Source: Euborellia annulipes (taxonomy: Eukaryota > Arthropoda > Insecta > Dermaptera > Anisolabididae). Taken from it: a DNA stretch of 64,000 nt. The position numbers and the translations under genes were made by a program. A model generated the notes under the pieces. It saw only the letters and a program-made list of their open reading frames with translations. It was not told the origin of the DNA and searched no databases. Shown here piece after piece: positions 11,816 through 22,793 of the stretch (position 1 is the first letter of the stretch; the number at the start of each line of letters is the position of its first letter). The DNA lies in NCBI GenBank assembly GCA_023213315.1, contig JAKCPI010000856.1, positions 1-64,000 of the forward strand, given 5' to 3'.

Positions 11816-14314
11816 ATAATAAATCTGATGGTTTATTTTGGTGAAAGTAATAAACCTCCTCAAACACATACACTATCTAGAATAGAATTCAATTATAAAG
11901 CATGTAAGATGTGTGGACATTATCTTTACTATACACATAAATATTCATGTGTGTGATAATTTATGAATATTTATAAAACCAATGAAGAAATTTGGCTGTG
12001 AAGGATTGATAAGACTTGTTAGACATGAAAGACTGCCTATATTTAACGATCAAACTCCTATATAACCAGAAGTTGCAATACAAACAAATTAAAAATTTTT
12101 AAACTAAAGATGGCTCAATAAAATTGGCCAAAACTTCTTTTTATAATGGACTTAATTGATAGAGGTTTCATTTTCTGGCTGTTTTCATCCACGTCTCCTC
12201 CTCATCAATCAATTTTACATTAAATGTATTATTGATAGTCGACTAATGAGTTTAAAAATATCTGGTGGGACAAGAACAGCGAAATATAATTATATATATA
12301 TATACTCCCCTGGGATGCTTGGCACTTTTACGAGGGGTTCGCATAAACAGAGAAATGGTCTCAGATAGCGAAAAAGAATTTTAAAAAATCTAATATTGCG
12401 GGGCCCTTAAAAAGCGTGGAGCCCATAGGCGATCGCCTACTCCGTCCGCTTAATGGGTAATTCGACAAATAAGTATAAATTGGTCAAAGTCAAAGAGAAT
12501 AAAAATATTATGAAATCTTTTTTTTTTTTAATCAAGAATGAAACCCATGTTTTAAATCCTATTGAATATAAAGACCTTAAATAATAATAAATCATTTATT
12601 TCCTATGAAGGAGTCAAAGAAATAAAAAATAAAAAAATATTATGTAATAATTATCGAAATAAAATATATATGGGCAATGAAGGTAGAATTGATTTATCAA
12701 AGAATACATAATCATTCAATAAAATAAAATAAATTAAGAAATATATCATATAGAGTATTTGTTTAAGATTATTTAATTAATAATCTTAAACCTAATATTA
12801 TATTTATAATAGGATAAGTAAAATAATATAAACTCACAGGTTAAAGGCATTTGGATGTGATGAACTCGAAATGGCAAGAAGAGGCACAAACACATTTCAA
12901 CACTTCAAATTGAATAAAGAAACTTTTAAATATATAAATATACACGGTATATCAACGAAAAAATTATTACTATATTAATAAATAATAAACACAAAACGTT
13001 AAGGCACTAAGAAAGGGATAAATCGAAATGAAAAAGCACGCACACAACATGAAGCACATTTGACGTTTCCAACGAATAAAGCAACTGTCAAAGAGTATTA
13101 AAAAAACAAGATGGTAAACTAGCTCACAGATCTCTACCAACTATCGGCAAATAAATATTAAAAAATATTAAGAGTATTTTTTAAAATATCTGTGCTCCAC
13201 CATATATCTTAATTAAATAATTATGGTGATAAAATCTTCTCTATATGATTTAAGATGTCAAAAAGACTTAATAAAAAAAAATATGTTTGGGCAGCCGAGA
13301 GGGAAAATTTAAAAAAATATATTTATTAGTCTTATAATTGTATAGTCTTATAATAATTTATATATTTAACCTTAACTATTTCTCTATAGGCTATTTACTA
13401 AAAGAGCAATAAAAGACCCTTAGGGCCTAATTATTAACGTTAAGAAAGAAATTAATTTCATATTTCTCTTGTTATAAATGTAAATTAACTGAACAATGAA
13501 TTAATAATAGTAAAAAAAAAAATATTTACGCGTTGGTTTTGAAAAAAAAAAATGTTAATGAATTATGAAGTCAAAATGAATGAATTAAAGAAGAAATAAA
13601 TAAATATAATAAATAACGGAGTTCATAAAATGATTGAAATTTTCTTTTCACTGATTTCTTTACACGTTTTTTTTTTTTTTTGTGCTATTATTATTTAAAT
13701 CAGATTCGGATAACATAAAATGACTCATGAAATCATTCTTAGCAACAATTTGATTCAAATCGAGAATGATTGATGAAATATTTCTAATTTTTGCTTAAAA
13801 GAATGCAATAATAGTTCCGGTTAATGATTCAGATAAAATGTGTTGTTTTAAACTGATAAGTGGGTGGCTTGCTTTTTTTTTATCAATTTCTTATCGAGTA
13901 ATGACGCGATTAGCATATCATTAGTTTGTTCCTCTCGATTGTAAATTCTACTCCTCTTTGGGAAGACATGGGTCAATATTTTTTTGATATAAAATTGGAA
14001 TGCTCTAGGTTCAATAAAACTTCCAGGTCTGAATTTATTTGGCCATCTTCTGTTTACACATAACGCAAAGCGCACAATTCAACTAGAATTTGTATTTGTC
14101 AAAATAAAATTTATTTGCTTCATACAAAATCACGCCCAAAATCAGAGATGAATGGGTGCAGGAATGAAATAATTTTGTATGAAACAAATAATAATATTAT
14201 ATTGACAAATACAAATCCTGTTTCAATCATATCTGCGCTTTGTAATATCTGTATAATTTTCATTAATTGATGGCCAAATAAATTCAGGCCGAAAAGTTTG
14301 GGAGTTTTATTAAA
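11816..14314. other. Intergenic, no recognised gene
   Basis: About 2.5 kb of AT-rich sequence with many homopolymers. The longest open frames (for example 13848-14075 minus) resemble nothing I know and lack splice or codon support. Part of 13990-14300 contains inverted copies of GGCCATCTTCTG / TGATGGCCAAATAAATTC, an older foldback that hosts the next element. Confidence 0.45.
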
Positions 14315-14322
14315 CCTCGACC

Positions 14323-14534
14323 CAGTGGCGTAATTTCAACTTTTTCTTGGGGGGGGGGGGTCAAATGTTTACAAATAGGTATTCAAATTTGGCCAAAATA
14401 TTAATTAATTGTTTAATTTTGTACAGTTTATAGTAGATATATTTTGAATGATTTTATTTAGAATAATGTGAAATTTTATAAAAATCAGAGCCCGTGGGGG
14501 GCAAATGTCCCCCTCCCCCCAAATGAAGTCACTG
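14323..14534. mobile_element. Non-autonomous hAT-like element
   Basis: The ends are CAGTGGCGTAATTTCA and, inverted, CAGTGACTTCATTT. The target duplication is cctcgacc (14315-14322) / tctcgacc (14535-14542), 7 of 8 identical. A G tract lies near the left end and a C tract near the right end. Host sequence around the insertion (TCGACCATTCCAATTTGGCTGATAT) recurs at 51250-51330. No open frame. Confidence 0.8.
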
Positions 14535-14542
14535 TCTCGACC

Positions 14543-15435
14543 ATTCCAATTTGGCTGATATCGCCATCCCTTCATTATAATCACATCACAGCCACAACTT
14601 CAAATAAATAACAAATAGGCCCTAGTAGATAAATAAAGAAAAAGCTATCACAGATGTCGGTCAATGGTAAGAGAAATTAATTAACAAAACGTTATCATGG
14701 TTTGACACGAAACAAGATAGGCTACTTGGGCATGAGGATGACGCAAATGTCAGTTTTTTTTCAGGAATACCTGTCAGGCAAACGGTACATGTGTTGTCAC
14801 CTTTCCAATGTAAAAGGTGGAATGTCACACGTTACTAATGTTAAATTTGTATGAAAAGTGAAAAAAAATACACTCAATATCGGCCCAAAAATTTGTATTC
14901 TAGCAATATTGGAAAAATCAATTCAAATAAGAAAAAGAATAAGTTCAAAATACTGACGCTCTCAATTTTATTTAATAAATTAATTCTCTGACCTTTTTGA
15001 CAAAAGCGACAACAAACCATTTAAACTTCAAGATACACACGCAAGAAGAATTAATTTTGTTGAATATTAGAGAATTATTTAATGTGAGCGTTGCCCAATT
15101 GATACGGCACAGCTGAACCTAATGGGTACCAGGTTGTAGTAGAATTGGACCGGAACAGACGAGATCAAAACGGGAAACACAAAAGGTGTTAAGAAAGAAG
15201 AAGAACAAGCAAAAAAATTCCTAATTTATATTAATAAAAATTAAAACAAAGGACGATTTAAAAAAAATGAAGTATGTTCTCGTAATAAAAGAAGAAAAAA
15301 ACATTCATAATTTTCTCATAATATTTTGCGAATTATATAACAAATTTTGTTATTGTGATTGGAGTAAAAAAAAATAAACCTAATTAATAAAAGTCAATGG
15401 CTATTGAAAATAATTTTCATATTTAACAAGACTGT
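14543..15435. other. Intergenic, no recognised gene
   Basis: Starts with host repeat sequence shared with 51265-51330 (CATCACAGCCACAACTTCAA) and continues as AT-rich sequence without recognisable genes. Confidence 0.45.
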
Positions 15436-15540
15436 GAGTGTTTTTTATTGGCGAGGCCAAATGACCCAAAGACCCGGAAATCGAACCCAGGATCTCCAGC
15501 CTATCCGGTGCTGTCCATTGCACCAGACCACCTTAACATT
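15436..15540 (-). repeat. tRNA-derived SINE head (fragment)
   Basis: Read on the minus strand, TGGTCTGGTGCAATGGACA resembles a pol III A box and GGGTTCGATTTCC a B box, with tRNA-like spacing. The acceptor stem does not close as in a real tRNA and no long tail is present, so this is a SINE or tRNA pseudogene. A related head lies at 17985-18065. Confidence 0.5.
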
Positions 15541-15890
15541 TAGCGACAATTTCAGAGTTCTCTTCAGCTCCACTTTGCCTAATGCGAATAAAATGTAAGC
15601 TCGGGTTTAGAAAAAACTTTGATATATCAGAAAAGAAAGTAAAAGCTGACACAGACCAATTTTAGATGTGATTTTAATAAGGGCCAAATAAAAAGCTTTT
15701 ATATGCTTTTCTCGGTGGTCCGATTGTCTAGAAGGGATATATAACACGATACATGGAAGTGAATAACGCATATAAGTAAATATGCTTCTCGACTCCGAAA
15801 ATATTCTCAATATCCATATCAATATTGATTTTGAGAATATTTACTCTCATGGTCACTTCGAGGCCTATTCATTATAAAAAATGTATATGT
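15541..15890. other. Intergenic with local inverted repeat
   Basis: A short hairpin, GAAAATATTCTCAATAT / ATATTGATTTTGAGAATATT, lies near 15796-15843. Nothing else was recognised. Confidence 0.4.
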
Positions 15891-15891
15891 A

Positions 15892-16092
15892 CAGTGAGGG
15901 ACAATATTAAGTCCCACCCATGAGTTTTCTACTTGTGATTATTTCATTGTTTAAAAAAAAAAAAAAATTATATATTTTTTAATGGAAACTTTCATGGTAC
16001 AAACCTAAAAAATTTTCATTTTCTTTTATAAAAACAATGAAATAATCACATGTAAAAATCGCATGGTTGGGACTTAATATTGACCCTCACTG
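15892..16092. mobile_element. Palindromic TA-flanked MITE, copy 2
   Basis: Same family as 11280-11489: the left end is CAGTGAGGGACAATATTAAG, the right end is its inverse with one change, and TA flanks the element (15890-15891 and 16093-16094). 201 bp, non-coding. Confidence 0.85.
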
Positions 16093-16139
16093 TACATGTT
16101 CTGTACTATTTAATGACTACCTTTATGCTATATATCGAT

Positions 16140-16180
16140 TCGCACTGATGATGAGATATTAAATAATATCTCAAGAAGTT
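16140..16180 (+). ncRNA. Hammerhead-like core motif
   Basis: CTGATGA (16145-16151) is followed by a perfect eight-pair hairpin, GAGATATT-aaat-AATATCTC, and then AAGAAG in place of GAAAC. The geometry fits a hammerhead helix II, but the 3' core is altered. Confidence 0.35.
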
Positions 16181-17984
16181 TATAAAGGCTTTTTATTTGG
16201 CTGAACTTGCTCTTATTCATAATACGAAATTTCATCGATCTGGCTGAAAAATTGAAAAATTATTGATTAATTTGAGTTGAAAATTCCCATATAGGTTTTA
16301 TAATCACATAGATTTTATTAGTATTTTATAATCGAAAGGGATATTTTGAAACTTATACAAAATGATGAATAGAAAGATTTTATTTCGCATACTTTTTGTT
16401 TTAGATTTCTTGTTTCCAATTTTTTTAATAATTCCAAATGGATTTATTTAAAAAATCTATGATTATGTCATTTATTTTATATAATCTTTCTAAATTAGAA
16501 AATAAAAGGCAAAATATTGAATAGAGAAAGAGAGGGAGAACAAGAGAGCAACAAGATGTAAAAACATTCCAACAACTCCATTATGAACAGAGAGCTTTTC
16601 AACTTGTTTTGCTTATATTCTCAAAATAATAATAATAACTAGAGCCAACCAACTCATTTGGAAGTAAGAGAGAGAGAGAGAGAGAATATAGAGCAGCAAG
16701 CAGCAGCTTTTACTAAAGTTTGCTCATTCACTTATACCACCTGTTATATATTATTCAAAGCGCTATTTTTTATGGTAATTAAATAAAAGTTAACAAATAA
16801 AAGGGAAGATAACGGCGAAGCGAATTTCCTGGTTGAAAAAAGTAATAATAAATTTATTTTTTATTATCATTTTAGGTGTCATTTTTTAGAATAGATTAAA
16901 AAATCTGGCGTGACTGTCGCACAGCACACAACAACCAAAAAATTTCCCAGGACGGCCCGGCCCTGCTGTAGGCTGGACAAATAATATCATTATATTGTCC
17001 GCTTGTTGACCCTGCCAATTACGATCAGAAAAACAATTTTACGAGTACCGACCGTCTCACAGAATCCAATTTAAGAATCATATAAAAAAGTAATTTTAAT
17101 TACTCACTGGACAGATAAATTATTAACTTAGTAAAAAAAAATTAGTTAATAACCAGGAAATGGAGTGAGCTAGCGGTCACAGAGCAACCAAAAAGAAGAG
17201 AAAACTCCAATATTTATTTTTACACCAGCCAATATACCTGGTATGTATTTCCATCCATGAGGGGGAAAATGGATAAAGTTATCAAAGAGAAACATGATTC
17301 TTTGTGTAGGCCTTTTTCAAAAAATATTCTATTGATTTTAAAATTATTGGAGTTAATAATTAATGAATAAAAAGGCTTAAGGTGCGCGTCTCGCGGTGCT
17401 AATTTTGGGGCTTTCCAGTGGCCACAATTTTGAAGCTTTCGGCCTCAAATTTTTTTAAAATTAAAGCTATTTAAAATATCTACAACTTATAGAAGCCCTT
17501 TTTTTGGTTTTCGAAAAAATAAATTTTTTTTTAGATTAATCTCATTAAATAAATGATATTTTAAAAAAATGGAGCTCTATAAGTTGTAGATAATTAAATT
17601 TGTAATCATTGTGTTAAAGAATAATTAATTTTTTGCCTATAATTAATTAGCTGGAAGCTCTAGAATGAAATGGAATTTATCCCATGTATTCCTATGGAAA
17701 AAACTAACGCCATCTCTTGCCACCTAGAGGAACTCGGTAGTCAAAAGCTTTCTAACGACTTTTCGAGACGCGTAATAAAAGAAGAAACAAAAATTGTGTA
17801 AAAATCAAAAAGAAATACGGAAATGTACGGGTATGTATTTTGAGATAATAAAGCCCAAGAGTACTTTGACCTTATTTCCTATCAATATTTTGTAAATAAT
17901 ATAAACATCTTTAAATAGTTTTTGAGATTTATTTGAATAAGATATAAATATTCAATGAATATAGTATCTATTAAAGTATATTTA
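16181..17984. other. Intergenic, no recognised gene
   Basis: AT-rich sequence with a GA microsatellite (16669-16685) and a fragment of the R2 hairpin (AAATCTGGCGTGACTGTCGC at about 16901). No supported gene. Confidence 0.45.
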
Positions 17985-18068
17985 AGTGCGGTAATCAGTC
18001 CCTCAATCGAACCCGGGATCTCCAGGCATCGATTTGGTTCACTTTGCACCAGGTCACCCCACACCACG
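17985..18068 (-). repeat. tRNA-derived SINE head (fragment)
   Basis: On the minus strand, GGGGTGACCTGGTGCAAAGT (A-box region) is followed by CCCGGGTTCGATTGAGGGAC (B-box region). It is related to 15436-15540 (both share GGAGATCC and GGGTTCGA). The SINE body is not apparent. Confidence 0.5.
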
Positions 18069-18835
18069 TCTCCTTCTTCTCATTGCATTTATCTAACAAG
18101 AGAATCGAAGTGAGAAATCTTTAAAGAAAAATTTCTCCCTTGTCAGCTGCTTGTTATAGCAAGAGGACAGACATCTTGGTATATTCTAACAACGTTCTAT
18201 AAGTAGCAAAACCCTTATTAGGGGTAGCGGGATTATTTATAGTTAGTTAAAAAAAAATATACAATTAATAATCCATCAAATAAATATGCTCAATAGGTGA
18301 TTAAATTATATAAATATCCACCGAAATGGAGGATCTCTACATTTCAAAAATAATAGAAAAGTAGATGCAAAATATGCTAAAAAATAATTTCACTCAAGGC
18401 CAGTTGTTGCATGTATATTTTTTATAAGCTTTTTCCGGCATCTGAGGGCATATAGATTCAATCCATAATTATTTAAATTAATAGGTAACCAAAAAACTAT
18501 TTTATTGCTCAGGAAGTGAATCACTGTATACGTAGAGATTAGCTACATGTATTTAACAATGTATTCTCTTTCTCAATCAAATAGCTAGAGATAAAAACAA
18601 GCATCTGAAAAGGAACATACGCCAAAATCTGTGTAGTTAAGCAACGCCAAGCTCTGTTGAATTTGGGGATAGGTGATCCCTTACAAAAAAAAAAAAAACA
18701 AGAGGATTGACCAGACACCTGAAGCCATCGGTTCCAATTTGCTACATAATAATAATAGTATAGGGGAACGTGGGGCAAGACGGGGAAGCTTATTTTGTAG
18801 GCTTCATAATTACTGTGGTTAAGTCATAGTAAGCC
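18069..18835. other. Intergenic, SINE-tail fragments
   Basis: Mostly AT-rich. A CAAGGCCAGTTGTTGCATG word (about 18397) and a GGCATCTGAGGGCATATAGA word (about 18437) resemble repeat ends seen elsewhere. No gene. Confidence 0.4.
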
Positions 18836-18837
18836 CA

Positions 18838-19085
18838 CGGGCTTGGTGTAGGGGTTGGCGTGCTAACCTAATATATCAAAAGTCGCGGGTTCGGACCCCA
18901 GGCAGTCCGATGATTTTATTTAATACCAAATGGATACCAAATGGCTTAAATAGGAATGCCTAGACCCCCAACATGTATATTAATCAATAACGGATATCGT
19001 AAAAGTCTTATGTGCCTTGAGTTGCCGAAAAGATTGTGTGAGTGTGAATGAGAAAAAAGTGCGAGTGTTTAAAAACAAAAGTAGA
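18838..19085 (+). repeat. tRNA-derived SINE, full copy
   Basis: The head contains an A box, TTGGTGTAGGGGTTGGCGTG, and a B box, GGGTTCGGACCCCAGG. The body contains ACCAAATGGCTTAAATAGGAATGCC and GTTGCCGAAAAGATTGTG, and the tail GTGTGAGTGTGAATGAGAAAAAAG ends in an A-rich run. The same family is found on minus at 45590-45870, 53820-53930 (internally deleted) and 29897-30480 (split by a hAT-like element). SINEs are mobilised by LINE machinery; no partner LINE was recognised here. Confidence 0.8.
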
Positions 19086-20214
19086 AAAAATCTCATATAT
19101 TAGTAAACTTCTAAGGTTCTAATAGCTATGGTGCCCCCATCTTACCTCGCTAGACTGGCTTGCACCATGTTCCCCTACTGATATTTTTGCTTTGAAATTA
19201 TATATTGAAAAATGGATACATAATTATATGTGGATTATATTTCAAAGGAAAAAAAAATGTTATTTCTAAGATGAATTATCATAAATGACAATATAATTAT
19301 TCAACCTCAGGTGTCTCATAAAACTTTCTTAAGTGAACTAAAAATATAAATGATACAATAATTTTGTTTCAAGTCAGGAAAAAATTCATTTAAGGTCACA
19401 CAGATTTTGCGATAAAGATAAAGCTGACAAGATAAAATAAAATCTATTTGAGAATGGTATTAAAAAAAGCTTTTACAAACAATAGAAGATTGAAATTACT
19501 ATATTCAAAAATGTGGGGAAAGGAGTTGTCAGAGGCGGCAGCAGAATCCGCACCCCTTTGAAATCAATGACAAAAACCAAAATGCAAGATAGTGTAATAT
19601 ATACAGTACATCCCATTTCTACATAATAATTAATATATTTCCTCTCTGATCATTATGAAAATTGCATTCATGGAATGCGCAGCTGTTTTGTCATATTGGA
19701 TAGGAAGAGTTAACGATTTGCAAAACATCTGTTGATTGTACTGAGGATGATTCTATACCATTAGAATTGAAATATCTACAAATAAACGGATAATACGCAA
19801 AAGTATTCATTTTTTTGGCCGATGTCCTTATAATATAATTGACCATCTTTACGGTCAACAATTAATATATTTCTTTCATCAAAATTATAAAAGACAATTG
19901 TACTGTAATTATTTACAACTATAGATAAAAAAACTTCCTTTCCCTCAAAATAAAATCCTAGCTACGACTAAGAAGTTCGTGATGATTTCCTCAAACCTAT
20001 AATAAGGTGATTGATGCTAGTAAAGGGTAAATGTCCAAGTGACAAGATTAACAAATCATATTTTTTTTTAAAATTGTTTTATAACTAGAGACCGGACAAA
20101 AAAGCATAAAAAATGGAAAAAAAGTGCTTAAAAAAGCATAAAAATCTTGAATAAAAAGTTGTTAAATAAGCATAAAAGTTGAAAAAAAGCATCTCATAAG
20201 CAACTTCTACTCAT
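19086..20214. other. Intergenic, no recognised gene
   Basis: AT-rich sequence with no supported coding region. Confidence 0.45.
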
Positions 20215-20218
20215 TCCA

Positions 20219-20405
20219 ATGGCGGATACAAAAGGGGGGGGAGGTAAAGGATGTAATTACCAGCCCCACTTTTGTTTTTGTGGAACCTAAGTTTTTCACC
20301 CTGAGGAAAAAAATTTTTTTACAGGGCTATATTTTTTCGCACTGCGGCCCCCGATCAAACATTTCGGAGGGGGCTCGACCCCCTCCCCTTATATACGCCC
20401 CTTGT
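20219..20405. mobile_element. Degraded hAT-like element fragment
   Basis: The left end ATGGCGGATACAAAAGGGGG matches the GGCGGATACAAGGGG family, including the GTAATTAC word inside. The right end GGCGTATATAAG (read inverted) is diverged. The interior differs from sister copies and no target duplication is visible. Confidence 0.45.
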
Positions 20406-20659
20406 GTATGCGTGTGGGAATGGGAAAAAAGTGTTTTTTAATAAAAAAAAAAAAAATTATAAATGTTCGTAAAATAAGTTCAAATAAGCACTAAAAAGGG
20501 AAAAAAAGCATAAAAAATGCAATCTCAATGCACTTAGTTTTTCGTAATTCGTATAGAAATTAAATATCTAATGGTTGCTTAAAAAATTCAGCAATAAGCA
20601 TTTTGCTTAAAATCCGGTCTCTATTTATAACTAAGAATATGTAGACTACTAGTAAAAGA

Positions 20660-20806
20660 ATTAGTTTCGGTTTATTTTTAAAAATTACAACGTTTCGGCC
20701 ACTCATACTGTAGCCTTCTTCAGGTACAAATCAGCTAATATTATAAAGGTTGTGGCCGAAAAGTTGTAATTTTTACAAATAAACCACAGTTAAACCGAAA
20801 ATCTAA
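20660..20806. repeat. Foldback element with hammerhead-like motif
   Basis: The arms ATTAGTTTCGGTTTATTTT and the inverted TAAACCGAAAATCTAAT flank the unit, which is a relative of 1155-1360. On the minus strand, CTGAAGA (20717-20723), helix GGCTAC...GTGGCC with seven bases between the strands, and GAAACG form a fully paired hammerhead-like helix II core. The right arm repeats TGGCCGAAAAGTTGTAATTT. Confidence 0.65.
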
Positions 20807-20876
20807 TGATAACAACTGTGAAAGCCTAAACTCCAAAATTCGATGTAGACTACTAATAGCGAAGTGTTCGTCGATT

Positions 20877-21103
20877 CAGGCGGGCGATCGCCCCCCCCCC
20901 GAGAAGAAATTCAAAAAGTTATAAAAACTAGTGATCTAAAGAAATTATGATTTCCGCTCTTTAATTTCAATTGAATTTGTTACCAATCAATTTAAATAAA
21001 TAGGAAAGGGGTCTAAATGGCCATAGATGCCGACGAAGTCCTTAAATAAAAAAAAAAATCCAACCCCCCCCCCCCCCGACAAAATTGCATTAATCCGCCC
21101 CTG
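20877..21103. mobile_element. Non-autonomous hAT-like element with perfect TSD
   Basis: A 227-bp element with ends CAGGCGGGCGATCGCC and, inverted, CAGGGGCGGATTAATGC. It is flanked by a perfect 8-bp target duplication, cgtcgatt (20869-20876 and 21104-21111). C tracts lie near both ends. Non-coding. Confidence 0.85.
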
Positions 21104-21459
21104 CGTCGATTAGGGAAATTTAACTAATTTCATGTTAAGCATTTATATCTTTACGAATGAAAAATAGGTCATCAGTAAACAAAATGTAAAAGTTGAACGC
21201 AGCCCTCTGGCTAGATATGCGGACATACGATAAATAATTTTGTTTTCTGAATTTAACCATCCAACCATCTCATATATCACAATTTGATATTCCTACATTG
21301 ATATTTAAAAACAAAAGAAGACCAAGTTTGAATATACAAAAAATTTGTATTCGCTCTACGTATGGCCTTGAATTGGGTCATCATTAGAGCGTTGAAGGAT
21401 CCTATAAAGTATTTAAGGAATATCCAACATCTGCCTATATACTTATTATTTAAATACTA

Positions 21460-22746
21460 CCAGGGGTGTGCCTATGAAACCGCCTTTTACTTTGAAAAAT
21501 CCTGGCGGCCAGTTTTGGTACTATACAGTCTAGTTATTGAGTTTGTTTGTTTGGTTTATGTCTGTTCTAAGTTTCGAACTCAAAAAATTCCAATTTCATA
21601 CTCCCAACATTTTTTTTTCACCACGTCAAACATGTCAACCTTTGTTCCTCAACAAAGTGATTTGCGGACGGCGTTGATTTTTTGCTATCATTTGAAAAAA
21701 ACGGCCGCGGAGTCTCATCGAATGCTTGTAGAAGCTTTTGGCGACTATGCTCTTGGTGAAACACAGTGCAAAGAATGGTTCAAAAAATTCAAGAGGGGAG
21801 ATTTTGACATTAAGAACGAAGCACGTGGCCGACCGCCCAAAAAAGTTTGATGACACCGATTTGCAAGAATTGTTGAATGAAGATTCAACTCAAACACAAC
21901 AACAATTGGCAGAACAGTTAAACGTGACTCGGGAAACTATTTCCAAGCGTCTGAAAGCTATGGGGAAGATCCAGAAGATCGGGAAATGGGTTCCACATGA
22001 ACTGAACGAAAGGCAGCAAGAGAACCGAAAAACCACTTGTGAGATGCTGCTCGCCAGATACAAAAAGAAAGTCATTTCTTCATCGAATTGTTACTGGAGA
22101 TGAAAAATGGATCTTTTTGAAAATCCTAAGCGTCGAGCATCATCGGTATCTCCAGGTGAGCCATCAACATCGACTCCAAGACCAAATCGATATGGACGAA
22201 AGACAATGCTTTGTGTTTGGTGGGATCAGAAGGAATTATCTATTACGAACTCCTGAAACCTGGCGAAACTGTCAATACGGAACGTTATCAACAGCAAATG
22301 GTGAAATTGAACCAGGCTATACGCCAAAGAAGACCAGAATATCAAAAAAGGCAGCACAAAGTCATCTTGTTGCACGACAACGCTCCGTCACACGCTGCAA
22401 AACGAACCAAAGAAACCATTGAAACGTTTGGGTGGGAAATTCTCACACATGCGGCTTATTCCCCAGACTTGGCCCCAACGGACTATCACTTGTTTTCATC
22501 TTTGGGTCACGCTTTGAGGGAGCAGCAGTTCACAGATTACGAAAATGTTGCCAAATGGCTCGATGAATGGTTTGCCTCGAAAGAAGACGAGTTTTTTTGG
22601 AGAGGGATTCATAAGCTCCCTGAAAGATGGGAGAATTGTATTGCTAACGAAGGAAATTACTTTGAATAAAATATCTTTTTTCACTTTTATAAAATATGTG
22701 TTTATGTGCGCACCTCTAAAGGTCGGTTTCATAGGCACACCCCTGG
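21460..22746 (+). mobile_element. Complete mariner transposon (inactive)
   Basis: A 1287-bp element, the usual mariner size. The terminal inverted repeats begin CCAGGGGTGTGCCTATGAAA on both ends and extend about 28 bp with few mismatches, flanked by TA target duplications (21458-21459 and 22747-22748). It contains a full-length but frameshifted transposase gene. It sits immediately left of a hammerhead-like motif at 22762-22793, so it probably inserted into an older foldback-type element. Confidence 0.93.
21632..22669 (+). pseudogene. Mariner transposase, DD34D, frameshifted
   Basis: The 345-codon length equals a normal mariner transposase. It starts MSTFVPQQSDLRTALIF, followed by a helix-turn-helix region (DTDLQELLNED, then QLNVTRETISKRL) and the catalytic core: VTGDEKW (Asp codon 22099-22101), LLHDNAPSH (Asp 22376-22378) and SPDLAPTDYHLF (Asp 22481-22483). 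The second and third aspartates are separated by 34 residues, the mariner DD34D spacing. The reading frame changes at least four times (near 21840, 22075, 22115 and 22228), so no functional enzyme can be made. The family normally performs cut-and-paste transposition in the nucleus. Confidence 0.93.
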
Positions 22747-22761
22747 TATTATTACACGACT

Positions 22762-22793
22762 CTGATGATCGCCTTAATCAAGGTCGAAACGTT
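22762..22793 (+). ncRNA. Hammerhead-like core motif
   Basis: CTGATGA (22762-22768), hairpin GCCTT-aatc-AAGGT, then CGAAACGTTG. This is one of the best-preserved examples of the CTGANGA-helix-GAAACG pattern in the window. It lies directly right of the mariner insertion, which probably separated it from the rest of its host element. Confidence 0.5.

Noticed and set aside
13848..14075. A 75-codon minus-strand open frame as a gene
   Set aside because: No recognisable family and no splice context; it overlaps an old foldback (shared words at 14270-14300).
18838..18910. A genuine tRNA gene
   Set aside because: A and B boxes are present, but the cloverleaf stems do not close and the sequence continues into a shared SINE body and tail.
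21362..21631. N-terminal extension of the mariner transposase
   Set aside because: The open frame starts left of the transposon end (21460) and crosses its inverted repeat; the mariner start is the ATG at 21632.
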